A stretch of 64,000 nucleotides of DNA from Desulfuromonadaceae bacterium (lineage in GTDB: Bacteria; Desulfobacterota; Desulfuromonadia; Geobacterales; Pseudopelobacteraceae), in NCBI GenBank assembly GCA_028687585.1, contig JAQTZV010000004.1:62001-126000 (forward strand), in the 5' to 3' direction. The notes beneath the pieces were generated by a model. It searched no databases. It was not told the origin of the DNA and saw nothing but the letters and a program-made list of their open reading frames with translations. Below, in pieces: positions 36,927 to 45,767 of the stretch. Within the stretch, counting starts at the first letter, position 1. The number at the start of each line of letters is the position of its first letter. Both the position numbers and the translations under genes were made by a program.

Positions 36927-39755
36927 TCAACCGGAGTTATCGGCAATTAACAGTGATACTTTCCGTAAAAAGGCCTCCACGGTAAAAGGTTTCGAGATGA
37001 AATTTGCTTCTTCCCCCAGATTGCCGTTATATGTGGTGACAACTCCGGCATACCCGGACATGAACAGAACCTTGAGCCCCGGCATCTGTTCAATGGCCCG
37101 TTCATAAAGTTCGGTACCGTTCATCTCCGGCATGACCACATCAGACACCAGCAGGTCAATGGATTCTCCGCAAGAGCGTATGATATCTAATGCCTGAGAT
37201 GGCTCACCTGCAGTGATAACATGATGCCCGACGCCTTCAAGAATATCATGAACCATGGTCAACACCAACGGATTGTCCTCGACCACGAGTATCGTGCCGA
37301 CCGGCTTATCGGAATGTTTGGCAACGAGGGTTTCTACCGGAGTTTCCTCCCCTTCGACTTTCTCCGGAAAGAACAGCGTAAATGTTGTGCCCACGCCTTT
37401 ACGGCTGTTAACGTCAATTCTGCCTTCATGTTGTTTGACAACCCCGAAAACCGTTGAAAGCCCCAGTCCGGTACCAAGACCGGTCGGTTTGGTGGTGAAA
37501 AACGGATCGAAGATGTACGGCAAGGCCGCTTCATCGATGCCGCTGCCGGTATCCAAGAAGGAGATCATGACATATCGCCCCGGGATAGTGCCGGGATGAT
37601 GCAGGCAATATTCATGATCAAAGTACAGATGCCCGGTTTCAATAGTGATGCCGCCGGTGCCGACAATGGCATCCTGGGCGTTAACTGCCAGGTTAAGCAA
37701 TGCCTGCTCTATCTGGGTTCTGTCTGCCAGAATCCGGCACGGTTCCGTACTCAGTTGAAGACCGATGGCGATGTTTTCCCGTATGGTTCGCTTCAGAATC
37801 ATCATGAATGAAGTAATGACTTCGTTGAGGTCCAGTTTCTCAAGCTTGAAGGTTTGCTTTCTGCTGAAACTGAGCAGTCGGCCGACAAGATCCTTTGCTT
37901 GAAGGGCCGCTTTCAAAATCGTTGCCGAATAGCCGGCAGTCTTGTTGTCAGAGGCGTGCCTCGTATTGATCATTTCTGCATAACCGAAGATAGGGACAAG
38001 CAGGTTGTTGAAATCATGAGCAATCCCGCCGGCAAGCAGCCCGATGCTCTCCAGTTTCTGCTGCTGTGAAGCCTGACGCTCGAGCATGCGTTGATCCGTT
38101 ACATCGGAATCAACCCCGCGGTATCCGATCAGTTCCCCCTGCGCGTTCAGTATCGGGACTCCGTTTGACAGCAGGCAGACTCGCCTGCCATCTCTGGCGA
38201 TTTTCCAATGCTCCAGGTTTTTGATAGAACTCTTGTTGATGCTGTTCTCTTTCAGCACTTCTCTTACCCGTTCAACATCAAGCGGATCAATAAACTCGTA
38301 CACAGTTTTACGGATGATTTCATCAGGGGTGTATCCGAGAAGTCGCAGCGACGATTCAGAAGAAAACATGAAGCGGCCTGCGGTATCCATTTCCCAGATC
38401 CAGTCCGCCAAACTCTCCGCAATTCCTTTGAAGCGCTCTTCACTTGCACGGAGTGCTTCGACAGAATGTTTCAATTCGGTCACATTTCGAGTAATGCCAA
38501 GGGCTGCGACAACAGTACCATGTTCGTCCCTGAACGGAACAGCCGTGGTGTGCAGCCATACCCTGCGACCTTTGAGTCCGACAATTTCAAACTCTACATT
38601 ACCGGAAAGCCCCTGAAATGCTTTTCGAGTGAGATCTTCAAATGAGCCCCGGTACTTTTCGCACACCAGCGGCAAGATACAGATCCCCTTTACCTGTTCG
38701 AAGGAGTCGGCCCCGATCATCTCCAGTCCGGCCCAGTTCATCAAAAGCAGGTTGCAATCCGCATCGACGAGTTTAACGCATTCCGGCTCAGAGTCGATTA
38801 TTGTATGGAGAAACTGTTCTGCCTTCTGGAGAGCTGACACTGCCAACTGACGTTCATTATTCTCCTCTTCCAGCAGTATGGCCTGCTCCTCAAGCTGTTC
38901 CTGAGTGATCCGTCTTTCCGAAATTTCCTTTTCAAGCCTGATCGCCTTCTCTTCAAGCTCCCCCTGAATCCGCTGTCGTTCAGTAACCTCTGACTCCAGC
39001 TTCACCGTATATTCGCGGAGAGTCATCTCCTGCTGATGTCTTCTTGTTGAGGAGACGGTGATGCCTGCAACACCCATACACCACAACAGGGCAAAACCAG
39101 CGAAAAGCGAATTCTTTCGTTCAGCCTCCAAGGCCAGATACCCGCTCATGGGAATGGCAATGCTCATGCCTCCACGAACATCTCCGATCGTATACCCCTG
39201 GTGCGCATGGCACTTGAGACAGCTTTCTTCCGTAATAAATGCTGCCATGAATTGAAAATACGGCTGATCACCAATTGATAAAAGTTGGAAGCGCTCACCG
39301 ACCGCTTTATTTTCAAAGACTTTGAGCGTTTCACTCTCCCAGGCATTGGGTATATTTTCGGGATTCAGCGGTTTGAGACTCACCAGCCTGTTAATGATAG
39401 GCAGCTTTGATTCTCTCCGGATAATGTCAAATACCATTCTCGTCATGTAGGCCGGGTTTACAAGAGTGAGAGACTTCCCGGATCCGGTTGTTACATCACG
39501 GTCAGGAACGGCAAGATGCGGGTTTGGGGAGACCTTGTCAGTAGAGACATAGACGCCACCGGCCCTGGCGCCCCACTTCCGGTACCGGAGGTTGAGGTCA
39601 TGATAGTCCTTGGCCTCCCTTGTGACCTCTTTGATCGTATCTTTATGATATTCGTCGATTATAAATGTTAAAATTGCCGCAAGAATACACGTCCAGACAA
39701 TCGTCAGGCCGATACCGTATTTTCTGGATGCAACTATCTGCCCTGCCTTGTTCAT
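36927..39755 (-). CDS. hybrid histidine kinase with periplasmic heme-motif (DUF3365) sensor
   Basis: A membrane hybrid kinase of 942 residues. TM1 is at about 14-32, a DUF3365-type periplasmic domain at about 35-200 with C179-L-K-C182-H183, TM2 at about 208-228 and a coiled coil at about 235-320. Two PAS domains follow (DSEPECVKLVDADCNLLLMN and SLADWIWEMDTAGRFMFSSE). Then come HisKA with H580 ([11 protein letters not shown]), HATPase (LDTGSGIDEAALPYIFDPFF) and a C-terminal receiver (LLVSDVVMPEMNG). The periplasmic part aligns with that of the kinase at 10969. A heme-based redox signal is inferred. The gene is divergent from the zinc-ribbon gene. Confidence 0.9.
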   Translation of the reverse strand: MNKAGQIVASRKYGIGLTIVWTCILAAILTFIIDEYHKDTIKEVTREAKDYHDLNLRYRKWGARAGGVYVSTDKVSPNPHLAVPDRDVTTGSGKSLTLVNPAYMTRMVFDIIRRESKLPIINRLVSLKPLNPENIPNAWESETLKVFENKAVGERFQLLSIGDQPYFQFMAAFITEESCLKCHAHQGYTIGDVRGGMSIAIPMSGYLALEAERKNSLFAGFALLWCMGVAGITVSSTRRHQQEMTLREYTVKLESEVTERQRIQGELEEKAIRLEKEISERRITQEQLEEQAILLEEENNERQLAVSALQKAEQFLHTIIDSEPECVKLVDADCNLLLMNWAGLEMIGADSFEQVKGICILPLVCEKYRGSFEDLTRKAFQGLSGNVEFEIVGLKGRRVWLHTTAVPFRDEHGTVVAALGITRNVTELKHSVEALRASEERFKGIAESLADWIWEMDTAGRFMFSSESSLRLLGYTPDEIIRKTVYEFIDPLDVERVREVLKENSINKSSIKNLEHWKIARDGRRVCLLSNGVPILNAQGELIGYRGVDSDVTDQRMLERQASQQQKLESIGLLAGGIAHDFNNLLVPIFGYAEMINTRHASDNKTAGYSATILKAALQAKDLVGRLLSFSRKQTFKLEKLDLNEVITSFMMILKRTIRENIAIGLQLSTEPCRILADRTQIEQALLNLAVNAQDAIVGTGGITIETGHLYFDHEYCLHHPGTIPGRYVMISFLDTGSGIDEAALPYIFDPFFTTKPTGLGTGLGLSTVFGVVKQHEGRIDVNSRKGVGTTFTLFFPEKVEGEETPVETLVAKHSDKPVGTILVVEDNPLVLTMVHDILEGVGHHVITAGEPSQALDIIRSCGESIDLLVSDVVMPEMNGTELYERAIEQMPGLKVLFMSGYAGVVTTYNGNLGEEANFISKPFTVEAFLRKVSLLIADNSG

Positions 39756-39995
39756 GAGTTAGCCCTATATGTGGAGAAGTCTGCATGTTCATATCAGTAA
39801 AGCGGGATCATCTCCCCAAAATCCTGAAAACATCCCTATTGTATAAATTATCACAAGTTAGCGATAACACAACCTGCCGTTACTAAATTTCATTAAACTT
39901 AAAACTGGATGCCTCCTCGTCTGACACAACAGAATCATGCACCTTCGGTGCTATTTGGCGCGAATGGTGCACAGAGCAAGTCAGGGAGAAATACC

Positions 39996-40346
39996 ATGCA
40001 GCCACTTGACAGGGATACGGCAAAAAAATTATTCCAACGATTTCGCACCAAACGCGACGGTATCAGGAACTCAGCGGAGATGGCCTCCGTCTGCCTGATC
40101 TGCGGGTCCATGCATATCATTGCCAAGCCGGGCGATGATCGAAAACTTATGTGTCGTGACTGTGGCTTTCCTTTCTTCCGCTATAGCTGTTCCGCCTGCG
40201 GAAAAACAGTTGACGGTCGAGACCCTATGAACCCCTTATGCCGTGAATGTGGCTTCAGGGTCTGTACCTGCGGGGCATGCGGCTGTCAAACGAACATAAA
40301 TCAGATATCGGAAAAGGAGAACAGAGATGACTCAGGTAGCGACTAA
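39996..40346 (+). CDS. zinc-ribbon protein
   Basis: A small protein of 116 residues with at least five Cys pairs: CLICGS, CRDCG, CSACGK, CRECG and CTCGACGC. These would form two or three zinc ribbons. The first 40 residues are basic and helical (DTAKKLFQRFRTKRDG). It overlaps the FKBP gene downstream by 20 bases, so the two are probably coupled. It may bind nucleic acid or protein; I do not recognise a named family. The ATG at 39996 follows AGGGA; an upstream in-frame ATG at 39909 has no ribosome binding site. Confidence 0.7.
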   Translation: MQPLDRDTAKKLFQRFRTKRDGIRNSAEMASVCLICGSMHIIAKPGDDRKLMCRDCGFPFFRYSCSACGKTVDGRDPMNPLCRECGFRVCTCGACGCQTNINQISEKENRDDSGSD

Positions 40347-40755
40347 CAGCACCGTCACAATCAGTTATATCGGCACTCTGGATAACGGCAGAATCTTTCA
40401 CAGTACCGATGAACAGGGGCCGCTCACCTTCACCATCGGCGCTGACCAGGTCTTTCCTGCCCTTGAGCAGGCGATTCTTGGTATGCGTGCCGGCGAGGTA
40501 AGGAATGTCGTCCTTTCTGCCGCAGAGGCCTATGGCCCCCGGCTTCAGGAAAACACCATTCAGGTCTCCCGGCTGTCGTTTCCTGCCGGGAAAGATATCA
40601 CCGTTGGTCAAAAATTAAGCATTGATTTCAAAGGTGGTGTTTCCAAGGTGATGGTTGTAACAGCGGTGAATGAAACTGATGTGACGCTTGATGGCAATCA
40701 CCCGTTGGCGGGATGCGATCTTACCTTTGCCCTCAGGGTTGACGCGGTGCAATAA
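40327..40755 (+). CDS. FKBP-type peptidyl-prolyl isomerase (SlyD-like)
   Basis: A prolyl isomerase/chaperone of 142 residues, of the SlyD/FkpB type with an insert-in-flap domain. Visible motifs are VTISYIGTLDNGRIFHST, FTIGADQVFPALEQAILGMR, the AEAYGPR turn and the IF domain from about 70 to 120. It has no His-rich metal tail, so it is closer to FkpB or the short SlyD proteins. It acts on proline bonds in folding proteins in the cytoplasm. The GGAGAACAGAG before the ATG fits a real start inside the end of the zinc-ribbon gene. Confidence 0.88.
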   Translation: MTQVATNSTVTISYIGTLDNGRIFHSTDEQGPLTFTIGADQVFPALEQAILGMRAGEVRNVVLSAAEAYGPRLQENTIQVSRLSFPAGKDITVGQKLSIDFKGGVSKVMVVTAVNETDVTLDGNHPLAGCDLTFALRVDAVQ

Positions 40756-40761
40756 AAGAGG

Positions 40762-41463
40762 CTATGGGGGGGAAATGCTGCGAGAACAAAATGCGGAGAG
40801 TTGCTGAACAAAATTGGTAACCAGGCGGCAGGAGGTTGCGCGGTACTCTTCAGCGATACTCGAAAAATCTGCCGCCAGTGTGTCTGCTTTATCAGAGGTT
40901 GGCCGATTCCATGCGCACCAGTCCCGGATTATGGACTCTGTTACCTCAGGATGAAACTGGAATCCCCAGGCGGAGTTGCCTGCCCGGAAGGCCTGATGCG
41001 GGCAGGCTGCTGAAGATGCCAGCAGCACCGCGCCGGCAGGGATGTCGAAACTGTCATGATGCCACTGGAAAGTGGTAAAGGTCTCCGCGATGCCGCTGAA
41101 CAGATGGTCTTCTTCCCCTGCGGATGTCAGTGTCACCGGCAAGGTTCCCAACTCTTCCCAGCGATGAGAAACTACCTCTGCCCCGAGTGCTGCAGCCAGC
41201 AGTTGACCACCGAGACAAATGCCCAGATAGGGAATCCGGGCTGCGACGATCGAACGAATGAGATTTTTCAACTCTGTGAGGAACGGATAACGAGCGTCGT
41301 CATTAGCCCCCATGGCGCCACCCATGACAATCAGCGCGGAAATATCGCCAATCTCGGGGAGACGATCACTTGTGTACGGGCGATGAACGGTGTACGGAAT
41401 GGTGAGATGATCGAGCAGGTTTCCCGGTGGTACTTCGGGATCATTCTGGATAATGTGCAGCAT
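40762..41463 (-). CDS. class I glutamine amidotransferase-like protein
   Basis: A stand-alone GATase of 233 residues. The nucleophile elbow is GICLGGQLLAAALGAEV with the catalytic Cys near residue 96, and the His-Glu pair is in GFQFHPEVTES near 185. It lacks a synthase domain, so it either supplies ammonia to a partner or acts as a gamma-glutamyl hydrolase-like enzyme. It begins one base after the AstE-like gene at 41465 and is therefore in the same transcript as the two AstE-like hydrolases. This context suggests work on a glutamyl peptide or amide; the substrate is unknown. Confidence 0.82.
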   Translation of the reverse strand: MLHIIQNDPEVPPGNLLDHLTIPYTVHRPYTSDRLPEIGDISALIVMGGAMGANDDARYPFLTELKNLIRSIVAARIPYLGICLGGQLLAAALGAEVVSHRWEELGTLPVTLTSAGEEDHLFSGIAETFTTFQWHHDSFDIPAGAVLLASSAACPHQAFRAGNSAWGFQFHPEVTESIIRDWCAWNRPTSDKADTLAADFSSIAEEYRATSCRLVTNFVQQLSAFCSRSISPP

Positions 41464-41464
41464 A

Positions 41465-42409
41465 TTACGCCTTCCTGTTCACCCGCAGGATCAGATCGCC
41501 CTCAAAGAGCAGCGGATGCCGGCGGATGCCGGTAAGCAGGCCTGCTACCGGCGCGATGACCTTTTCGATCACATTGCCGCTGAAACTGTCATAGATATAG
41601 CCCAGTTCCTGCCCCGAACCGACCCAGCGTCCGACCTGTCGGTCGGAAACAAAAGTACCCGCCTTTTCGGCATAGACGCGGAAGGCGCTTGCTTTGTCAA
41701 AACAGCAGATTTCCTCATCTTCAGCCGCAATATCGACCCCCTCCAGAATTCCAACCCTGCCGAGGAATGCCACCAGCGAACGAAAGAGCCGCTGACAGTG
41801 ATCGAGCTGGACAAGACCGGCCTGCCCTACCCGCAGGACAAAACTCTGGCCGGGCCATACTTTCCAGGAAGCCATCATGGTGGTGGTAAAGACGGGAGAA
41901 AGTGAACGTTCCATGATAGCCGGAAGTCCGAACAACCGGGCGGTTTCACGTTCTGCAGCGCTTGGGCCGTGAAGTCGTACCTGTGGAATCTCTTCGAAAT
42001 CGGCGCTGGCGGTATGGACATCGATACGGAAATCGGCGCGCTTGGTCGCTTCAAGGACAGCATAGGCGATGCGCTGGGTCGTTTCGCCCGTGGTGCTGCC
42101 GGGGAACATGCGATTGATATCCGATTTGTCGAACGGCCAGGTGCGGGTGCGCAGGTTGGCTCCGAGCACATTGACTGCCGGAATGATCAGCACCCGTTTG
42201 ACGAGTCGCAATTCCGGATATTTTCCCTCATTAACTCCGTTCAGAAAATCTGCCAGGCGGGATAGTATGAAAATGCCGTTAATTTCATCACCATGGAGTC
42301 CGGCTACCAGGGCGGCGCCTGGATGTGACCCTTTTGGGCCGATCTCGTGGCAGGGGATATCGAATCCTTCCCGTACCGGTGCGGTCATGCAGAGCAGATC
42401 GCGAATCAT
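41465..42409 (-). CDS. AstE/aspartoacylase-like metallohydrolase (second)
   Basis: A zinc carboxypeptidase-fold hydrolase of 314 residues from the succinylglutamate desuccinylase/aspartoacylase group. Zinc ligands are seen in AGLHGDEINGIF (H-x-x-E) and FRIDVHTASAD, and the substrate-binding NRMFPGS is present. The C-terminal half forms the beta-rich domain usual in this family (GSGQELGYIYDSFSGNVIEK). The ATG overlaps the stop of the preceding AstE-like gene. The two proteins share their plan but differ widely, so they may have different substrates or form a heteromer. Enzymes of this family cleave N-acyl amino acids. Confidence 0.82.
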   Translation of the reverse strand: MIRDLLCMTAPVREGFDIPCHEIGPKGSHPGAALVAGLHGDEINGIFILSRLADFLNGVNEGKYPELRLVKRVLIIPAVNVLGANLRTRTWPFDKSDINRMFPGSTTGETTQRIAYAVLEATKRADFRIDVHTASADFEEIPQVRLHGPSAAERETARLFGLPAIMERSLSPVFTTTMMASWKVWPGQSFVLRVGQAGLVQLDHCQRLFRSLVAFLGRVGILEGVDIAAEDEEICCFDKASAFRVYAEKAGTFVSDRQVGRWVGSGQELGYIYDSFSGNVIEKVIAPVAGLLTGIRRHPLLFEGDLILRVNRKA

Positions 42410-43380
42410 GCCGCACCCCCTTTGCGCGCCATTACCCTCGCCATGAGTGACCCTTCGTACACCAACGGATATTCCCGCAGGGTAAAAAGGATGCCGTCGA
42501 CCGGCGAACGGACTTCGGATAAAATATCGCCACGAAACGGGGAAACAATTGTCCCGAGGATTTCACCCCGGCGGACGTCGGTCCAATGTGACGCTGCCGG
42601 GACAAACAGGCCGGATGTCTGGGCATTCAGGTAATGCACATTGCTGTCGTCAGCAATCAGTGGCGTATGGTTTATCTCCGGGGTTTCAACGTCGGCTGCC
42701 AGTATCCCCAGATCCTTCCAGACGTTCAGAATACCGGCCATTAACTGGCTGCAGTACTCCGGAGTGATACGCATGCCGACCCCCATTTCCGCCACCAGGC
42801 AGGGGGTGCCGCAACAGTTGAGACTGTGGGCAACCGTGGTCTCAAGTACTGTGGCAGCGCCATGCAGCCAGATCAGGTCAAGATTCATGTGCCGGGCGAG
42901 CGGCACCAGCAGATCGTCAAACTCCTGATTGATACGCACCTGGGGAATCTCGCGCAGATAGATATTGCTGGCATGGATATCGACGACCAGTGCCGACCCT
43001 GAAAGCGCCGTCATGAGAGCGGCGGCCAGACGTTCCGGCAGCGGTCCTCCGGATGAGCCGGGGAAGGAACGATTGAGGTCGGTATCAAAGACCGGCAGCC
43101 CCCGGGTCAGGGTGTCCAGTCCCAGAGTGTTGATCGCCGGATAGAGTTCGACAGTTCCGAGCAGGCCGTCGGGACTGGTACGCAGCAGCTGTTCCAGCCA
43201 GGCTGCCAACAGGTGAGAGACATACAGTCCCTCCAGTTCGTCGCCATGAACTCCGGCAACAACGGCACCCCGGGGGCCGTCACCCCCGGTGAAAACAACC
43301 CGGCGGATTTCCATCCGTTCGCGATACGGCATTTCTATGGTGAAAAAAGTTTCAATTTTCATGGATGGCGGTAAGGGCAT
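42406..43380 (-). CDS. AstE/aspartoacylase-like metallohydrolase (first)
   Basis: A protein of 324 residues in the same family as its downstream neighbour. Zinc ligands lie in VAGVHGDELEGLYV and LVVDIHASNIYL, and the substrate-binding segment is LNRSFPGSSGG. The C-terminal domain starts near SGLFVPAASHWTDVRRGEIL. The start at 43380 (MPLPPSMK) has GAAAGG in front. Earlier in-frame ATGs would extend into a repeat-like region and are not supported, while the inner ATG at 43362 is possible. It is first in a tight three-gene unit with the second hydrolase and the amidotransferase. Confidence 0.8.
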   Translation of the reverse strand: MPLPPSMKIETFFTIEMPYRERMEIRRVVFTGGDGPRGAVVAGVHGDELEGLYVSHLLAAWLEQLLRTSPDGLLGTVELYPAINTLGLDTLTRGLPVFDTDLNRSFPGSSGGPLPERLAAALMTALSGSALVVDIHASNIYLREIPQVRINQEFDDLLVPLARHMNLDLIWLHGAATVLETTVAHSLNCCGTPCLVAEMGVGMRITPEYCSQLMAGILNVWKDLGILAADVETPEINHTPLIADDSNVHYLNAQTSGLFVPAASHWTDVRRGEILGTIVSPFRGDILSEVRSPVDGILFTLREYPLVYEGSLMARVMARKGGAA

Positions 43381-43412
43381 CGTTGGCCTTTCACAATAAA
43401 ATACGCAAAATA

Positions 43413-43645
43413 TTACCACGGAGACACGGAGATACGGAGAAAAGCGATAAAATCTCATGTTATTCAGGAGGAAGCATATAAATAACAATCAGGTACAATA
43501 TGGTTTGCCTGCAAAGATATTGAATTTTAATCATGGTTTTCCTTGCGTCTTATCGACTTTGCGCGAAAATGGTTACGGCGTTTCGTCTTCGTCTCTCTCT
43601 GTGCCTCGCTTAATAGCGCCTACTTTTGGCCGTGTCTCTGTGGTG
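43413..43645. repeat. element bounded by CCACGGAGACACGG inverted repeats
   Basis: The left end TTACCACGGAGACACGGAGA and the right end GGCCGTGTCTCTGTGGTGGA are inverted copies over about 15 bases, enclosing some 200 bases without a convincing gene. The size and terminal repeats resemble a miniature element. It fills the 283-base gap between the transglutaminase and first AstE-like genes. Confidence 0.6.
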
Positions 43646-43663
43646 GATTTTCGTTAGGGTTCT

Positions 43664-44533
43664 CTACTGTTGCTCCTGCATCGTCACCGACACCGCCGGT
43701 TGTGCTCCGGAAGCTTCACCTTTAAAACTGCCCCGCTGGGGAGCAGCATCGTAGGAATCCCGACCGACGGCAACGGCGACGTAATGATCATTTGTCAGCA
43801 GGTTGTGCGTGGCATCAAAACCGATCCAGCCGGCGCCCGGCACCAGCGCTTCTGCCCAGGCATGGGTCGTCAGAGTATCTCCGGCCTGGCTGATACCCGG
43901 ATCGAGATATCCCATAACATAGCGGGCGGGTATCTCCCAGGAGCGGGCGACCGTGATAAATAGATGGGCAAAGTCCTGACAGACGCCGCCACCCTGTGCC
44001 ACAGCGGTTGTCAGCGAGCCATGGACTTCTGTGGAGCCGGAACGATATTCCATAACCGTGGGTACCCATGCCAGCAGTTCCTGAAGCGACTCCAGCACCG
44101 GCCGTTCTTTTTCCCGTCTCGGGAACGCATGCGAGGTGGCTTCGGCCAGTTTCATGGCGGTGGGAGTCAGCAGGCTTCGATGCAGGACAAAATCGTTCAT
44201 GGGCGGCGCGTTTCTAATCGCTTTATGCAGCCATTCCTGCTCTTCTCCCGGTTGAACCGCCTCGAAGCTGAAGGGGTTTTCCTTCACGGTCTCCACGTCG
44301 CTTCTCAGGCGTGTTATCAACCTGGTGTGGGGTGGGATCACGCAGAAGTAATCGACCCGGTTGCCAAAATAGTCAGTATATGTTGCAAGCTCAGCGGCCG
44401 GTTCCGTTTCGATGCTGCAGGAAAGAACCTGCTGGTGCCTGTCGGAGCGGGGTGCAAGGCGCAGCTCAATGTGGTGCTCGCGCACGGTTTGGGGATAGTC
44501 AAGGATTGTCTCGTGCTCTATCAGATACCGCAT
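43664..44533 (-). CDS. transglutaminase-like cysteine protein
   Basis: A transglutaminase-fold protein of 289 residues. An N-terminal beta domain covers about 1-90 (MRYLIEHETILDYPQTVREH). The catalytic core has the Cys in QGGGVCQDFAHLFI, the His in TLTTHAWAEALVPGAGW and the Asp in GFDATHNLL. Such proteins act as peptidases or amide-exchange enzymes. In many bacteria this gene is found beside alpha-E and permuted ATP-grasp genes, as here: the alpha-E gene ends 11 bases upstream. A peptide substrate made or ligated by the ATP-grasp protein is the usual prediction; this remains inference. Confidence 0.87.
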   Translation of the reverse strand: MRYLIEHETILDYPQTVREHHIELRLAPRSDRHQQVLSCSIETEPAAELATYTDYFGNRVDYFCVIPPHTRLITRLRSDVETVKENPFSFEAVQPGEEQEWLHKAIRNAPPMNDFVLHRSLLTPTAMKLAEATSHAFPRREKERPVLESLQELLAWVPTVMEYRSGSTEVHGSLTTAVAQGGGVCQDFAHLFITVARSWEIPARYVMGYLDPGISQAGDTLTTHAWAEALVPGAGWIGFDATHNLLTNDHYVAVAVGRDSYDAAPQRGSFKGEASGAQPAVSVTMQEQQ

Positions 44534-44544
44534 GTGGACTCCGT

Positions 44545-45483
44545 TTATTGAAAAAACTCTTCTGAAAGTGCTCCATGGAACATTGCCAACTGCAGCAGCA
44601 GGTTTTCCAGATACTCATGCAGACCGGTATCCAGAATCTGCTGCCGTGTCACATTCACCAGTGCGGAAAGCCCGGAAAAGGCAGTGTCTGTGGCATCCTT
44701 CCGCTCCAGGCCGATTATTCCCAACGCATTTTCCATGCGCTCTACCGAAAACGCAATCGATCGGGGAAAAGCCCGGTTCAGCACGACAAATTCGGCAACA
44801 TCGGCCGGCATGAAACCGGAGTGGTAGCTGCGCCGGAACGCTTCGAACCCGGAGAGCGATTTAAGCAGCGCCGCCCATTGGTAATAGTCGAGGGCGGATC
44901 CGACCATGGAAAGATCAGGGAGGATAATATGGTACTTGACATCAAGAGTGCGCGAGGTCATGTCAGCCCGCTCGAAACAGCCGCCAAGCTGGTAGAAGGC
45001 ATACGCCTCCCCCCGCATCATGGTTGATGCCACCAGGCCGTTAAAACGTGCAACCTGATTGCGCAGTTCTACAAAAAGGGCACCGGTCCGCTCTGCGGAA
45101 AGCGATCCCTTGAGCCGTTCATCAAAGCTCATCCAGATTTCGTTGACCGCCTCCCACATCTCCTTGGAAATCCGGTCACGGGCAACCCGGGCGTTCTCGC
45201 GGAACAGCCGCAGGCAGGTGCGGATCGAGCTGGGATTGGAGCGGCCGGCACTGATAAACTGCAGTACGCGCGGGGTGCTGATGCTCCCGCCGCCAAACTG
45301 TTCATCAAAGAGCGGTTCTGATGAATTTATCTGCAGGATCGGACGCCATTTGTCCTCTTCCCCCATATCCTCTTCCGCTTCTACCAGATAGAGCAGATTG
45401 ATCTCCATCAGACGGGCGGTTTCTCCGGCACGCTCGAGATAGCGGGCCATCCAGTACATAGAATCAGCTATGCGGCTTAACAT
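44545..45483 (-). CDS. alpha-E domain protein (DUF403)
   Basis: An all-helical protein of 312 residues that matches the alpha-E family, which always accompanies the permuted ATP-grasp protein. The N-terminus MLSRIADSMYWMARYLERAG and the segments AYAFYQLGGCFERADMTSRT and FVVLNRAFPRSIAFSVERM are the recognisable family motifs. The start at 45483 has AAGGAC upstream and matches the usual family start. The biochemical role is unknown; it is thought to assist the ATP-grasp partner. Two palindromic elements lie between it and the ATP-grasp gene. Confidence 0.88.
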   Translation of the reverse strand: MLSRIADSMYWMARYLERAGETARLMEINLLYLVEAEEDMGEEDKWRPILQINSSEPLFDEQFGGGSISTPRVLQFISAGRSNPSSIRTCLRLFRENARVARDRISKEMWEAVNEIWMSFDERLKGSLSAERTGALFVELRNQVARFNGLVASTMMRGEAYAFYQLGGCFERADMTSRTLDVKYHIILPDLSMVGSALDYYQWAALLKSLSGFEAFRRSYHSGFMPADVAEFVVLNRAFPRSIAFSVERMENALGIIGLERKDATDTAFSGLSALVNVTRQQILDTGLHEYLENLLLQLAMFHGALSEEFFQ

Positions 45484-45498
45484 GAGTTTGTCCTTTTT

Positions 45499-45620
45499 AC
45501 GAATCCGATAAATGTCCATCTGCGGCGTTGCACTCGTCGCGGAACACTCGACGTAGCGGTGCTACGCCTCGCGCCCCGCTTCTCGCGCGCCTTGCAGCTG
45601 GCGCATTTCTCGAATCCGGC
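45499..45620. repeat. intergenic palindrome, about 122 bp
   Basis: A long imperfect palindrome with ends CGAATCCGATAAATG and CATTTCTCGAATCCGG. Its centre CTCGACGTAGCGGTGCTACG resembles the centre of the elements at 10141 and 21748. It starts immediately upstream of the alpha-E ribosome binding site. Confidence 0.8.
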
Positions 45621-45654
45621 AGGTTTATTCTACTTTCGGTATCAATCGGAGTGT

Positions 45655-45756
45655 GATTTTTTCGTCATGTCAAGGCGCCCAAGGATTTCGGAGGAGGCGT
45701 AGCGCCGCTCCGTCGCACGACGATAATCCGCAGGGCAACGCCGAGATGGCGGAAAA
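45655..45756. repeat. intergenic palindrome, about 100 bp
   Basis: A second palindromic element next to the one at 45499. Its centre is GAGGCGTAGCGCCGCTCCGTC and its arms contain TCAAGGCGCCCAAGGATTTC and CGATAATCCGCAGGGCAACG. It is more diverged than the others but has the same GAGGCGTAG core. Together the two fill the 284-base gap before the ATP-grasp stop codon. Confidence 0.6.
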
Positions 45757-45767
45757 GGCACGCTCCT

